NCBI GenBank assembly: GCA_041391665.1
Contig: JAWKNO010000002.1
Coordinates: forward strand, 2,666,001 to 2,730,000
DNA: 64,000 nt
Source of the DNA: Bacteroidia bacterium
Lineage (GTDB): Bacteria; Bacteroidota; Bacteroidia; J057
Direction of reading: 5' to 3'
Part shown: positions 45,852 to 54,218 of the stretch, piece after piece
How positions within the stretch are numbered: the first letter of the stretch is position 1
How the letters are laid out: every line of letters starts with the position of its first letter
Made by a program: the position numbers and the translations under genes
Notes under the pieces: generated by a model
Database searches by the model: none
Told to the model about the DNA's origin: nothing
Seen by the model: only the letters and a program-made list of their open reading frames with translations

Positions 45852-46946
45852 CTATCTCGTGTAGTCCGGGCCTTGAGTCTGGACTACTTCCGTTTTAGGG
45901 GCTAGCTGTTGTTTGGGTGTATGTTTGGGTTGATATTTGGGATCATAGGGTCGGTCCGATTTCCATAAGGCATAGATTAAACAAAGGAGTTTGCGTTGTA
46001 CGGCGACGAGGGCTTTTTTCGTAAGTCCGCCATTGCGCAGGAGGAGTCGCTGGTAGAGGGCAAATAAAGGGCCTTCTTTTTTTCGCAAATGTGCCAGGGC
46101 AGGCATATACATGGCCGTTCGCAGGCGGGCATTGCCTTGTTTGGAAATGCGGGTCTTCCCCGAGAGGGTACCGCTTTGGCGTTCAATGACATCATATCCG
46201 GCATACTTAGTCAGTTGCTTGGCGGACTGAATGGCACTAAACCCATCGGTCTCTGCAATGACGGTGGCCAGACTGATCCACCCCACACCGGGGAGCGAAT
46301 GGAGAATCTGCTCAAACCGTTTACAAAGCTGGGAATCGGCACGTATGAGGGCCCTGATTTGGGCTTCAACGGTCCGGATTTCTTTGTGGGTTTGGGCGAT
46401 TTTCCGTTTGAGGGAACGCACGATTTCCTTGATGGAATAGTGGGCATGTTTATAGGCGTGTAGTTGATTTTCCCATGCTACCCGACTCTCTACCAGGGTA
46501 TTACGAAACCGAACCAACTGCCGAATCTCATGCAACTGCTCACTGACGGGTTGCCACTGTGTCAACTTACGATGCAGCGCCATCGAGGCCAGCCCTTTGG
46601 CATCTTCCTTGTCGGTTTTGGAATCATGCCCCAGGCTTTTGAGATAACTCTTCACCCGTTTGGCCAGCTCCAGACTGACATAATACCCCTGGCCATGGAA
46701 GAAATGCAAGAGGTTCTCGTGATAGACCCCTGTTACCTCCAGCAATAGCCTACATGGAATATCGGTATCCTTGCATTTGCTGGCTAGCCATGCTTGCGCA
46801 GCCTCAAAACCCGCCTTCGTATTTTGAAAGCTACGTGTAGCGATGATCTTCTCCTGCTCGGCTTCGGTCAATCCTTTGATACAAGCAGAAAAGGTGGCTT
46901 TGGACAGGTCGAAACCCACACCGTAACGAATCCAGGACTTTGTCAT
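45852..46946 (-). CDS. IS110-family DEDD transposase (RNA-guided recombinase)
   Basis: A 364-aa protein. The RuvC-like N-terminal domain has the four acidic residues: Asp13 (GFDLSK), Glu70 (LLEVTG), and Asp112 and Asp115 (SKTDKEDAKG). A coiled-coil linker spans about 150-205. The C-terminal Tnp domain contains LPGVGWISLATVIAE and the serine motif RISKQGNARLR (Ser268). Family members use a bridge RNA encoded within the element to pair donor and target DNA. The gene appears intact and therefore possibly active. Confidence 0.93.
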   Translation of the reverse strand: MTKSWIRYGVGFDLSKATFSACIKGLTEAEQEKIIATRSFQNTKAGFEAAQAWLASKCKDTDIPCRLLLEVTGVYHENLLHFFHGQGYYVSLELAKRVKSYLKSLGHDSKTDKEDAKGLASMALHRKLTQWQPVSEQLHEIRQLVRFRNTLVESRVAWENQLHAYKHAHYSIKEIVRSLKRKIAQTHKEIRTVEAQIRALIRADSQLCKRFEQILHSLPGVGWISLATVIAETDGFSAIQSAKQLTKYAGYDVIERQSGTLSGKTRISKQGNARLRTAMYMPALAHLRKKEGPLFALYQRLLLRNGGLTKKALVAVQRKLLCLIYALWKSDRPYDPKYQPKHTPKQQLAPKTEVVQTQGPDYTR

Positions 46947-46974
46947 AGTAGTGTAATTGAAGGTGATACAAAGA

Positions 46975-47150
46975 ATGAATCTCTCCCCTTGACTCTTCTC
47001 ACCGTTTGATTCAGGATCGCAACTTCAGTCGTCCTTCCTACAGTACTGTTCAGCCTGAAGGAGAGAACCAGATAGGACTTTTCCTTTGTGTCAGTATCGG
47101 CTCGCTTGATCCGTACTCGGGCACAAATCGGCTTGCCTATCCGGCCTCAT
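46975..47150 (-). ncRNA. putative IS110 bridge RNA
   Basis: The segment before the transposase folds by hand into two stem-loops. Stem 1 pairs CCGGATAGG (complement of 47136-47144) with CCTATCTGG (47068-47076). Its loop contains TTTGTGCCC (47119-47127), identical to one flank of the insertion site read on this strand, and CACAAAGG (47083-47090), which pairs 7 of 8 with the other flank. Stem 2 pairs TCTCTCC (47060-47066) with GGAGAGA (46980-46986) and holds an inner TTCAGG/CCTGAA stem. Its loop has ACAGTA (47044-47049), matching the right end of the IS. This is the layout of target- and donor-binding loops. Confidence 0.6.
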
Positions 47151-47488
47151 TCTTCTTTTAAGTACTCATCATTTCTTCTACTTTGCAAACATATGAGGGC
47201 ACAAGGAAGTCTCAAGGGGCACAAAGCGCAGTTTCCTTGTGCCCTTTGTGAGGCCTTTGTGTCCCTGGTGGTTTCTGCCTCGCTTCGGAAAGATTACTTT
47301 CTCTCAATTACTTTATAATTCCGATTACTTTTGATCCCTCAGCGGGCAAACCCGATCTCGAATTTCGGTACGACCCAATGGGCAACCGGATGGTGAAAAT
47401 TGTCAAATCCGGTGAAAAAAAAGAAGATAAGTGTTTCGGAATTTAGGAAATTCTTCTGAGTAATATAATTCCACTAAAAGTGGTCTAA

Positions 47489-47596
47489 AGAATTGGGGGA
47501 AGTACTATTTTCTACAATACCGAAAAGGGGGTATTAAAACAAATTGATAAGAAAGACCTACCCAATTATGGAATTAAATATATAGGCGATGAATGA
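47489..47596 (+). pseudogene. toxin-tip remnant of an RHS-type effector
   Basis: The frame encodes FYNTEKGVLKQIDKKDLPNY followed by GIKYIGDE and a stop, and overlaps the start of the next gene by 8 bp. Upstream, a neighbouring frame (GLKNWGKYYF) seems to continue it, which suggests a frameshift or deletion. The position after YD-repeat sequence and before a small gene is that of a polymorphic-toxin C-terminus. Too little remains to name the activity. Confidence 0.5.
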
Positions 47597-48182
47597 CAAA
47601 TACGAAAACTGGATCTACGATCCCCAGCTGACCCACGGTAACTCCGTATTAATCTGTGATTTCGATGTGATTCAGATGGAAACTAAAGGGGTCGAAGTTT
47701 CCTTCCCTGTGTATGATGACGTAAATGAATTTGAACGGCAATATTTGACAGAATATTTGAGTATCGAAACAAGAAGATCTGAAAATCTCAAAATTGGATA
47801 TTATGTCACTCGTTTACATGAAGGAATTCTATATGGCTTATCCTATGCCTATGATATTCTATTGAAGTATAGTGGTGAAACACCTAAGGGATTTCGTATT
47901 CTGATAAAACGCTATCCCAAAGGAACCGGAATTACCCATGACCTGCTAGCCTTTCTTTTTGCCAACCTGTTTTGGGAAAAGGTGAACTTCACTCCGCCTT
48001 TTCAGATCAAACAAGATACCGAAAGACAACGTTTTGTTTTTCCCGAAGCAAAAGAGCGGGTTCCCCTCGGAATTATTTGCTTGGCAGAAATTTATAAATA
48101 CTTTACGAATGGTACACCAGAAGATGTAGCCTCCATTTATTCCTATTACAAGGATATCGAAAACAGTTATTTTGCAGAGTAG
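47589..48182 (+). CDS. probable immunity protein to the lost RHS-associated toxin
   Basis: A 197-aa soluble protein, mixed alpha/beta, with no signal peptide and no family I recognise (WIYDPQLTHGNSVLICDFD at the start; KGTGITHDLLAFLFANLFWEK in the middle; a SIYSYYKDIENSYFAE tail). Its start overlaps the stop of the toxin-tip remnant by 8 bp, the usual toxin-immunity coupling. The immunity role is inferred from context only. It is intact although the toxin is broken. Confidence 0.6.
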   Translation: MNDKYENWIYDPQLTHGNSVLICDFDVIQMETKGVEVSFPVYDDVNEFERQYLTEYLSIETRRSENLKIGYYVTRLHEGILYGLSYAYDILLKYSGETPKGFRILIKRYPKGTGITHDLLAFLFANLFWEKVNFTPPFQIKQDTERQRFVFPEAKERVPLGIICLAEIYKYFTNGTPEDVASIYSYYKDIENSYFAE

Positions 48183-48253
48183 AGGATAATTCCTAAACAG
48201 GATAAATTATTTTTTAATTGTAAAGCGATATTCCTGCAAAAATTCCTTTCTAT

Positions 48254-48302
48254 CTCAAAATCCAACCTATAACCACACGTTATACTCATATTCCCTCTCC
48301 TT
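48254..48302. repeat. 49-bp direct repeat, right copy
   Basis: Partner of 45638-45686 (one mismatch). It lies downstream of the amylase gene on the minus strand. The amylase frame read past its own stop would give RLAEIPLGIIQQELIGRK and end in EREYEYNVWL within this repeat. Confidence 0.85.
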
Positions 48303-48371
48303 TTCTTCCTTTCTGCCGATCAGTTCCTGTTGTATTATCCCCAACGGTATCTCGGCTAATCGGGCTGTTTT

Positions 48372-50252
48372 CTACTCCAACACCTGTGCACTTAATGCCG
48401 GCATTGTCAGGGCATTGTTTGTTTCCATGTTTTCTCCCGTCAGCAAATTCTTGTAATTCCCCGCAGGAATTGTCCCCGCCGGAATCACCTGCTCCTGCTC
48501 CGAGCGGTTGAACAATACATAGATTTCCTTGCCTTCGTAACTGCGTTTGTAGCCAAACAGTTGTTTCTCGTCATCGGCCAAAAGGTAGGTGATATTGCCT
48601 TTTACCAGGGCAAGATTGTTTTTTCGCAGGTGAATGAGTTGCTTGTAAAATGCAATCAGTGCTGTATCTGCTTTTACCTGGTCCACAGGTCTTTGTACGC
48701 CAGGCAGCGGGTGAACCACTTCGTCGTCAAAGGTAAGGTCTGGCCAGATCAATGGTTTGCGGCAGTCGGGATCGTCTGCCCCCCACATGCCCATTTCGTC
48801 GCCATTCCATATCTGCGGTGCGCCGATAAAGGTAAACTGGTGGATTAGCAACAGCTTCTGAAGCGCCAGCGTTTGTGCATCGGGTTTGTTGATTTTGTAA
48901 CCGGGGTCGTCAGTGGCTTTTGCCTGGTATTTGTATTTGTTGGAGTTGTACAGCGAAGTCGAAAGCCGGGGTGCGTCATGGCTGGCGCTCATATTCATCA
49001 TGGCGTAGAGCGATCCTTCCGGCACATTGTCGTTGAGCGCGGTAAGTGCCTGGGTCAGTTCTGTGGCGGTAATGGAATTGACCGGATGGCCGAAAAACTG
49101 CCGGGCAGCGCGATACCAGCGGTAGTTCATGATCGCATCAAATTTGTCTCCCTGCACAAATGGGCGGGGATCCATCAGGTCGTCGGGAAATTTTTGCCAC
49201 CAGACTTCGCCTAGGAGGTAGGCTTCGGGATTGATTTTGCGGATTTCCTTTCTGTATTCCACCCAAAAACCCAGCGGAATTTCTGCCGCAACATCGAGCC
49301 TGAATCCATCCACTCCGTCAGATAGATCACCGTCTCCGTTGGGATCCAGCCATCGGGCAGAAACGTCATAAGTGTGTTGTTTGAATGCCTGGGAGGCGAG
49401 GTTGCCCTCAAAGGGAAACATCGTATCCTGCCCGATAATGGCCTTTTTGGCTTCCGCGAGGAAGGGAGAACCAAACCATCCTTTGAACTTAAATTCGTCT
49501 TCCGGGGTGTTGGGATCGTCGTAGGAAGTGATCTCGTACCAGTCCTTGTAAGGAGATTTTTCTCCATTTTTCCTCACATCTTCCAATGCCCAAAAATCTC
49601 TTCCAGTATGATTCCACGAATAGTCCATAATCACCCGTATGCCTCTGCGGTGGAGTTCTTTGACCAGTTCGACAAACATCTTATCCGCTCCGGTAAATTT
49701 CCAGGTGGAGGGATCTTCAGGCTTTTCTGTGGCCGCCAGTGCTTCATCCTCTTTGGGGCTGGGGCCAAAATTCCGGTCGATATGGTGGTAGTTGCGTGCA
49801 TCGTATTTGTGCAGAGACGATGCATCGTTGAGGGGATTGAAAAAAATAGCGGTAACGCCCAGGTTCTGCAAATAGTCTAGCTGATCCATCACTCCCTGAA
49901 GGTCACCACCATACCGGCGGTACTGTATTTTGTATTGCAATCCCCATTCATTGTCTTTCAGGGAAGAAAAATATGGATCGGGTTTGTACCAGTCCCATCC
50001 CCAGGGCGTAATTTTCCAGTCTGCGGGAATCTTCTCCATCATGCCTCCCTGAATATCGTGGGGCGTGGGATCGTTGGAAGGGTCGCCGTTGCGAAATCTT
50101 TCGGGAAATATCTGGTACCAGACCGCTTCTTTGGCCCATTCGGGAACGGGAAAGGCCTCTGGTGTATGGGTTTGCGGTGATGGCGCATTGCAAGCCAATA
50201 TAGCAACAGTAAACGCGAGTAGGGTAAGGGTAGTTCTAGGCATAGGATTCAA
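48372..50252 (-). CDS. GH13 alpha-amylase/neopullulanase-like lipoprotein
   Basis: A 626-aa lipoprotein (lipobox AILAC, Cys21). GH13 regions are visible: DYSWNH (210-215), GFRLDVA with the nucleophile Asp320, LLGEVWW with the acid/base Glu349, and SHDAPRL (His425-Asp426). An all-beta domain closes the protein (from about 540). It probably hydrolyses alpha-glucans at the cell surface or in the periplasm; together with the GH13 glucosidase at 52-53.6 kb it suggests glycogen/starch use. Confidence 0.92.
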   Translation of the reverse strand: MNPMPRTTLTLLAFTVAILACNAPSPQTHTPEAFPVPEWAKEAVWYQIFPERFRNGDPSNDPTPHDIQGGMMEKIPADWKITPWGWDWYKPDPYFSSLKDNEWGLQYKIQYRRYGGDLQGVMDQLDYLQNLGVTAIFFNPLNDASSLHKYDARNYHHIDRNFGPSPKEDEALAATEKPEDPSTWKFTGADKMFVELVKELHRRGIRVIMDYSWNHTGRDFWALEDVRKNGEKSPYKDWYEITSYDDPNTPEDEFKFKGWFGSPFLAEAKKAIIGQDTMFPFEGNLASQAFKQHTYDVSARWLDPNGDGDLSDGVDGFRLDVAAEIPLGFWVEYRKEIRKINPEAYLLGEVWWQKFPDDLMDPRPFVQGDKFDAIMNYRWYRAARQFFGHPVNSITATELTQALTALNDNVPEGSLYAMMNMSASHDAPRLSTSLYNSNKYKYQAKATDDPGYKINKPDAQTLALQKLLLIHQFTFIGAPQIWNGDEMGMWGADDPDCRKPLIWPDLTFDDEVVHPLPGVQRPVDQVKADTALIAFYKQLIHLRKNNLALVKGNITYLLADDEKQLFGYKRSYEGKEIYVLFNRSEQEQVIPAGTIPAGNYKNLLTGENMETNNALTMPALSAQVLE

Positions 50253-50257
50253 TTATC

Positions 50258-50665
50258 CTACAAAAATAACGGAGTCAGGATAATATCCACACGTCGGTTA
50301 GCCATTCTTCCATTTAAAGTTCGGTTATCATAGTGCGGATTGTGCTGGCCGTTGTCGATGCGCCCGATTCTTTCGGGTGGAATCTGGTTTTGCCCCAGTT
50401 CATAAGTGACCACATCGCTTCGTTTTTCCGAAAGCCATTGGTTGTATTCTGCCCCGCCGATATTATCTGTATGGCTGGAAATGGAGATCTGATAATTGTC
50501 GAGATCGGGGACAGATTGTATAAATGCTTTAATTTCGGCAGCCTGCTCCGGATCGATATACGCACTTCCCCCACCAAAGAACACGCTTTTGATGTATTCA
50601 GTGTTTTGTGAAAAAACCAGCGGAATGGTTGCCAAAGCAATAAACAGAAGGATGATCCTTTTCAT
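50258..50665 (-). CDS. secreted OmpA-like domain protein
   Basis: A 135-aa protein with a signal peptide (residues 1-19) and one OmpA C-terminal domain. It has VFFGGGSAYIDPEQAAEIKA, ISSHTDNIGGAEYNQWLSEKR and the peptidoglycan-binding end NGRMANRRVDIILTP. No membrane barrel or lipobox, so it is a free periplasmic peptidoglycan-binding domain. It is 5 bp upstream of the amylase gene and probably co-transcribed. Confidence 0.88.
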   Translation of the reverse strand: MKRIILLFIALATIPLVFSQNTEYIKSVFFGGGSAYIDPEQAAEIKAFIQSVPDLDNYQISISSHTDNIGGAEYNQWLSEKRSDVVTYELGQNQIPPERIGRIDNGQHNPHYDNRTLNGRMANRRVDIILTPLFL

Positions 50666-50787
50666 GGCGTCCGGATTTCTTTGTTAAAACAAAAGATAGT
50701 CACTATCCAAGAATTTTCAAAACAGCTCTACCCGTACGCTGTGGGATTTTCGTGTTGTGTTTGGTCGAAACGCCCCTCTGGGTCAGT

Positions 50788-51273
50788 TTAAAAAGCCAGT
50801 TCCTCCTCCACTTTTCCTCTTTGCAAAAGGAGACTTTTTTTCCTTCCCGCAATGTCCAGATGGACGATGTTTTTTTGTGAATCAAACACCTCCAGCAGCA
50901 TGAGGTTTTTGACTTTTATGTTTTTAATGGCAGGTATATTTTTTCCTTCGAGATAACACCAGGTTACGTCAGGCAAAACTTCTTTTCCGAGGAATTCAAA
51001 TTCAACGGGTTTTCCATTCACCGTAACCACCAATTTTTCCTTCAAATAATTCTGAACCTGAATGTCTGTTGTTTCTCCTGCGGTTTCCGGACTGTTGCCC
51101 TGCTTGATCAATGCCTGGTTGAGGTTGTCGGTGAATAATTTGATGGAAACTTCAAGTGATTGATTGTCAGTGTTGTAATCTATTTCTGTAACGCTGAGAT
51201 AAAAGGGATGACTGGCTGCTGAAAGCAGAAAAAACAGAAGAAAAACGCTTGCAGTCATGACCAGGAATTTCAT
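50788..51273 (-). CDS. DUF6702 family periplasmic protein
   Basis: A 161-aa protein with a hydrophobic N-terminus. The mature start HPFYLSVTEIDYN and the following SIKLFTDNLNQALIKQG are the DUF6702 signature. A beta-rich domain follows. It is divergent from a HupE-like gene 48 bp away, and this pairing recurs in Bacteroidota, suggesting a joint role, perhaps in metal handling. Function not established. Confidence 0.83.
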   Translation of the reverse strand: MKFLVMTASVFLLFFLLSAASHPFYLSVTEIDYNTDNQSLEVSIKLFTDNLNQALIKQGNSPETAGETTDIQVQNYLKEKLVVTVNGKPVEFEFLGKEVLPDVTWCYLEGKNIPAIKNIKVKNLMLLEVFDSQKNIVHLDIAGRKKSLLLQRGKVEEELAF

Positions 51274-51321
51274 TCCGAAATATAATCATTTATCTTTGCC
51301 CCACGACCAAAACCCTTACAT

Positions 51322-51945
51322 ATGTCTCCATTTCTCTCCTATCTTACCCTGGGATTTCAACATATTTCGGATCTGGAAGGTTACGATCATATTCTGTTTC
51401 TCATCGCTTTATGTGCTGTTTACCGGCTATCGCAATGGAAAAATGTGTTGGTGATGGTAACTGCGTTTACGCTCGGTCATTCTCTTTCCCTGGGAATTGC
51501 CACCCTCACCCAACTGAATATGGGGCAGGAAATAACGCTGGGTGCAATCTCCTTCCAATTGTCGCAGGTGATTGAGTTTTTGATTCCGGTGACCATCTTT
51601 CTCACGGCGATCTCCAATGTTATCCGCAACCACGACGAACAACTTACGCCCGGCAAACAGCGGATTCAATACGTTGCAGCATCATTTTTTGGACTCATAC
51701 ATGGGCTGGGTTTCAGCAATTTTTTACAGACGATACTGGGCCGGGAGGAAAATTTGTTTTCCCCCCTGCTGGCATTTAATATAGGTCTCGAGCTTGGTCA
51801 GTTGATGATTGTCGCGTTGCTGATGATCATTACCTGGATTTTTTTGGATATCGGGAAAACCATTCACCGCGACTGGATTTTATTTGTCTCGGGTGCTGCT
51901 GCCGGAGTTGCGGTTATCCTGATGATTAATACAAAATTCTGGTAA
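51322..51945 (+). CDS. HupE/UreJ-like membrane protein
   Basis: A 207-aa protein with about six membrane helices. HupE/UreJ motifs are GFQHISDLEGYDHILFLIAL at the start (His/Asp-rich), TLGHSLSLGIA near residue 50 and FGLIHGLGFSNFL near 118. Family members transport nickel or cobalt or act as hydrogenase accessories; no urease or hydrogenase is nearby. Confidence 0.85.
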   Translation: MSPFLSYLTLGFQHISDLEGYDHILFLIALCAVYRLSQWKNVLVMVTAFTLGHSLSLGIATLTQLNMGQEITLGAISFQLSQVIEFLIPVTIFLTAISNVIRNHDEQLTPGKQRIQYVAASFFGLIHGLGFSNFLQTILGREENLFSPLLAFNIGLELGQLMIVALLMIITWIFLDIGKTIHRDWILFVSGAAAGVAVILMINTKFW

Positions 51946-51984
51946 TAGATAAATCGTTTGATCCTCATAAAAAGTAGAATTGAA

Positions 51985-53634
51985 ATGAAAAAAAACTGGT
52001 GGAAAGAAGGGGTGATCTATCAAATTTACCCCAGAAGTTTTTATGACTCAAATGGTGATGGGATTGGCGACCTGAACGGAATCCGGCAAAAGCTACCCTG
52101 GCTCAAACACCTGGGTGTGGACATTATCTGGCTCAGCCCGGTGTATCAGTCTCCCAATGATGACAATGGCTACGATATCAGCGACTATTATCAGATCATG
52201 GACGAGTTTGGGACAATGGATGATTTTGACCGGTTGCTGGAAGAAATTCACGGCATGGGCTTGCGACTGGTGATGGATCTGGTGGTAAATCACACCTCCG
52301 ACGAGCATTTTTGGTTTCAGGAGTCCCGCAAATCCAAAGACAATCCCTACCGCGATTATTATATCTGGCGCCCTCCGGTAAATGGCGGCGTTCCCAATAA
52401 CTGGAAATCATTTTTTAGTGGAGATGCCTGGGAAATGGATCCCGCTACCGGCGAATATTATCTCCACCTGTTTTCCCGGAAACAACCCGATCTCAATTGG
52501 GACAATCCCAAAGTAAGGGAGGAAGTGTACCAGTTGATGCGTTTTTGGCTGGACAAAGGTATCGACGGATTCCGTATGGATGTGATTCCTTTTATTTCCA
52601 AACCAGACGGACTTCCCGACAAAGACTGGGCAAAAATTCCCGACTACGGGGTAGCCTATGCCAACGGGCCCCGCGTTCACGAGTACCTTCAGGAAATGAA
52701 CCGGGAAGTTATGCAACACTACGATATGATGACCATCGGCGAAGGGGTGGGTATCTCTGCCGAAAATGCCAACCTGTATGTGGGAAATGACAGGGGGGAA
52801 CTGAATATGATTTTTCATTTCGACCATATGTTTATCGACCATGGTCCCAATGGAAGAATGGAGAAAAAAAACTACGAGCTCAAAGACTTTCTGGAAGTAT
52901 TTGATCGCTGGGAAAATGCACTGGGAGAAAAAGGGTGGGGGAGTATTTACCTCGGAAATCACGACTTCCCCCGTATGGTTTCTCGTTTTGGCGATGCGGA
53001 AAATTTTTGGGAGCAGTCTGCAAAATTGCTGGCGGCACTGATATTTACCCGCAAAGGTACACCGGGGGTTTATCAGGGCGACGAAATCGGTCTTACCAAT
53101 ACCCCTTTTGTTTCCATTGATGAATATCGCGATATCGAAATTCTCAATGCATGGAGCGCGCTGAAAGCAAAGGGGGGAGACGAAAAAGCATTTCTCGATA
53201 CAGCACTCACACAGGCGCGCGATCATGCACGTACACCTATGCAATGGGATGATTCGGAGAATGGCGGATTTTCAACTCATACGCCCTGGATACGCGTCAA
53301 TCCAAACTATACCCATATCCATGCACAAGCACAGGCGAAGCAGGAAGGATCGGTATTTAATTTTTATCGCGAGATGATCAGCCTGCGGAAATCTCACCCG
53401 GTATGGGTATATGGCGATACAGAACTCATTGCTTCCGGGCATGAACAAGTGTATGCGTATAAGCGTTCGTATGAATCTGATTCATTTTTGGTGGTGCTCA
53501 ATTTTTCGTCCCAACCTGTCAAACATGAGCTTTCGCGATACAAAGGAGCAGTTATCGTTTCCAATTACCCGGAAGAGGCGGTTTTAGGAGAATATCTCCA
53601 GCCATGGGAGGCGACGATTATACGCTTGAGCTAA
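51985..53634 (+). CDS. GH13 oligo-1,6-/alpha-glucosidase
   Basis: A 549-aa cytoplasmic enzyme. The ATG at 51985 (MKKNWWKEGVIYQIYPRSFY) is the standard family start, 27 bp inside the longest frame. GH13 regions are DLVVNHTSDEH (98-108), GIDGFRMDV with Asp199, TIGEGVG with Glu253, and LGNHDFPR near 318-325. QPDLNWDNP is typical of the oligosaccharide subgroup. It probably releases glucose from short alpha-glucans made by the amylase encoded upstream. Its stop overlaps the convergent mobA by 4 bp. Confidence 0.93.
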   Translation: MKKNWWKEGVIYQIYPRSFYDSNGDGIGDLNGIRQKLPWLKHLGVDIIWLSPVYQSPNDDNGYDISDYYQIMDEFGTMDDFDRLLEEIHGMGLRLVMDLVVNHTSDEHFWFQESRKSKDNPYRDYYIWRPPVNGGVPNNWKSFFSGDAWEMDPATGEYYLHLFSRKQPDLNWDNPKVREEVYQLMRFWLDKGIDGFRMDVIPFISKPDGLPDKDWAKIPDYGVAYANGPRVHEYLQEMNREVMQHYDMMTIGEGVGISAENANLYVGNDRGELNMIFHFDHMFIDHGPNGRMEKKNYELKDFLEVFDRWENALGEKGWGSIYLGNHDFPRMVSRFGDAENFWEQSAKLLAALIFTRKGTPGVYQGDEIGLTNTPFVSIDEYRDIEILNAWSALKAKGGDEKAFLDTALTQARDHARTPMQWDDSENGGFSTHTPWIRVNPNYTHIHAQAQAKQEGSVFNFYREMISLRKSHPVWVYGDTELIASGHEQVYAYKRSYESDSFLVVLNFSSQPVKHELSRYKGAVIVSNYPEEAVLGEYLQPWEATIIRLS

Positions 53635-54209
53635 TCTTGCAGCTTTTTTTTGATACGGGCCAGAGCTTCGGGATCGTTGATGTTTGTCAGATCTTGTGGG
53701 TTTTGGGGAAAAATCAGATGAATAGTTGATTGGAGCAGAACTTTGCGCGGGCTTCGGTTTTGAGTAAAAAATACCGATTGGGCGGTTGGAAAAATGGCCG
53801 GTTCCCAAATGGCTGCCAATGGTTGGAGGTTTCCGCTTTCATCAGAAAAGACTGTGGCTGCCTTGGCTGGGTTACGCGCTGCGATCAGCTGGCGGATGGT
53901 TTCCACCTGGATCAGTGGCATATCACAGGCGAGTACAAGCCATGCAGATGTGGGATCTTTTTCAAAAGCCGAGAGGATCGCACCCAGTGGCCCCGTATCG
54001 GGGAAAATATCAACGATGCCGGGAAAATGCCCCAAATCCGGAAGCTGGTCTTCCCGGCAGGAAATATACACATCTGTAAGCCCTGCCTGTCTGAGTGTTT
54101 GATACAGACTGATTCGCAGCGGAAGACCGTGGAGGGGTAATAGTCCTTTGTCTTTCCCCATCCGGCTACTTTTTCCTCCGGCAAGTATCAGACCCTTTAA
54201 AGTTGTCAT
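53631..54209 (-). CDS. mobA: molybdenum cofactor guanylyltransferase
   Basis: A 192-aa nucleotidyltransferase: LAGGKSSRMGKDKGLLPL (residues 10-27) binds GTP, and ACDMPLI near residue 100 holds the metal-binding Asp. It attaches GMP to the molybdenum cofactor. Sulfite oxidase-type enzymes do not need the guanylated form, so another client (DMSO reductase family) or a broader role is implied. It starts 9 bp downstream of moaC. Confidence 0.9.
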   Translation of the reverse strand: MTTLKGLILAGGKSSRMGKDKGLLPLHGLPLRISLYQTLRQAGLTDVYISCREDQLPDLGHFPGIVDIFPDTGPLGAILSAFEKDPTSAWLVLACDMPLIQVETIRQLIAARNPAKAATVFSDESGNLQPLAAIWEPAIFPTAQSVFFTQNRSPRKVLLQSTIHLIFPQNPQDLTNINDPEALARIKKKLQD

Positions 54210-54218
54210 TCGCAGGTA

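Larger units (their letters stand above)
45780..47193 (-). mobile_element. IS110-family insertion sequence inside MITE copy 2
   Basis: About 1.41 kb, with no terminal inverted repeats, a single DEDD transposase gene, a long (about 245 nt) non-coding segment before the gene and a short (about 70 nt) one after it, which is the IS110 rather than the IS1111 arrangement. Ends were set by comparing the interrupted MITE with copy 1; a TA at both junctions (45778-45779, 47192-47193) is a possible core dinucleotide, but TG/CA cannot be excluded. Confidence 0.8.
45743..47323. mobile_element. MITE-like element, copy 2, split by an IS110-type insertion
   Basis: The left end (CGGAATTATCAACTTATTGG) and right end (reversed: CGGAATTATAAAGTAATTGA) match copy 1. 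A perfect 8-bp duplication ATTACTTT flanks it (45735-45742 and 47324-47331). Without the inner IS it would be 167 bp, against 169 bp for copy 1. It lies inside the RHS remnant. Confidence 0.85.
45687..47446 (+). pseudogene. RHS/YD-repeat protein gene remnant, split by insertions
   Basis: Removing the miniature element and one copy of its 8-bp target duplication joins 45687-45742 to 47324-47446 in one frame. The joined frame encodes GITNITWNHSNKIRTITF, then DPSAGKPDLEFRYDPMGNRM and VKIVKSGEKKED before a stop. The spacing and the YDPMGNR motif are typical of YD repeats near the end of the RHS core. Everything upstream and most of the core are missing, so it is a relic of a polymorphic toxin gene. 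Confidence 0.8.

Noticed and set aside
47173..47193. Precise IS110 boundary and core dinucleotide
   Set aside because: Both TA and TG/CA are compatible with the junctions when compared with only one intact MITE of this type, so I give approximate ends and do not claim a core.
52408..53244. 278-aa minus-strand frame opposite the GH13 glucosidase
   Set aside because: Antisense shadow; the plus-strand gene has all GH13 motifs.
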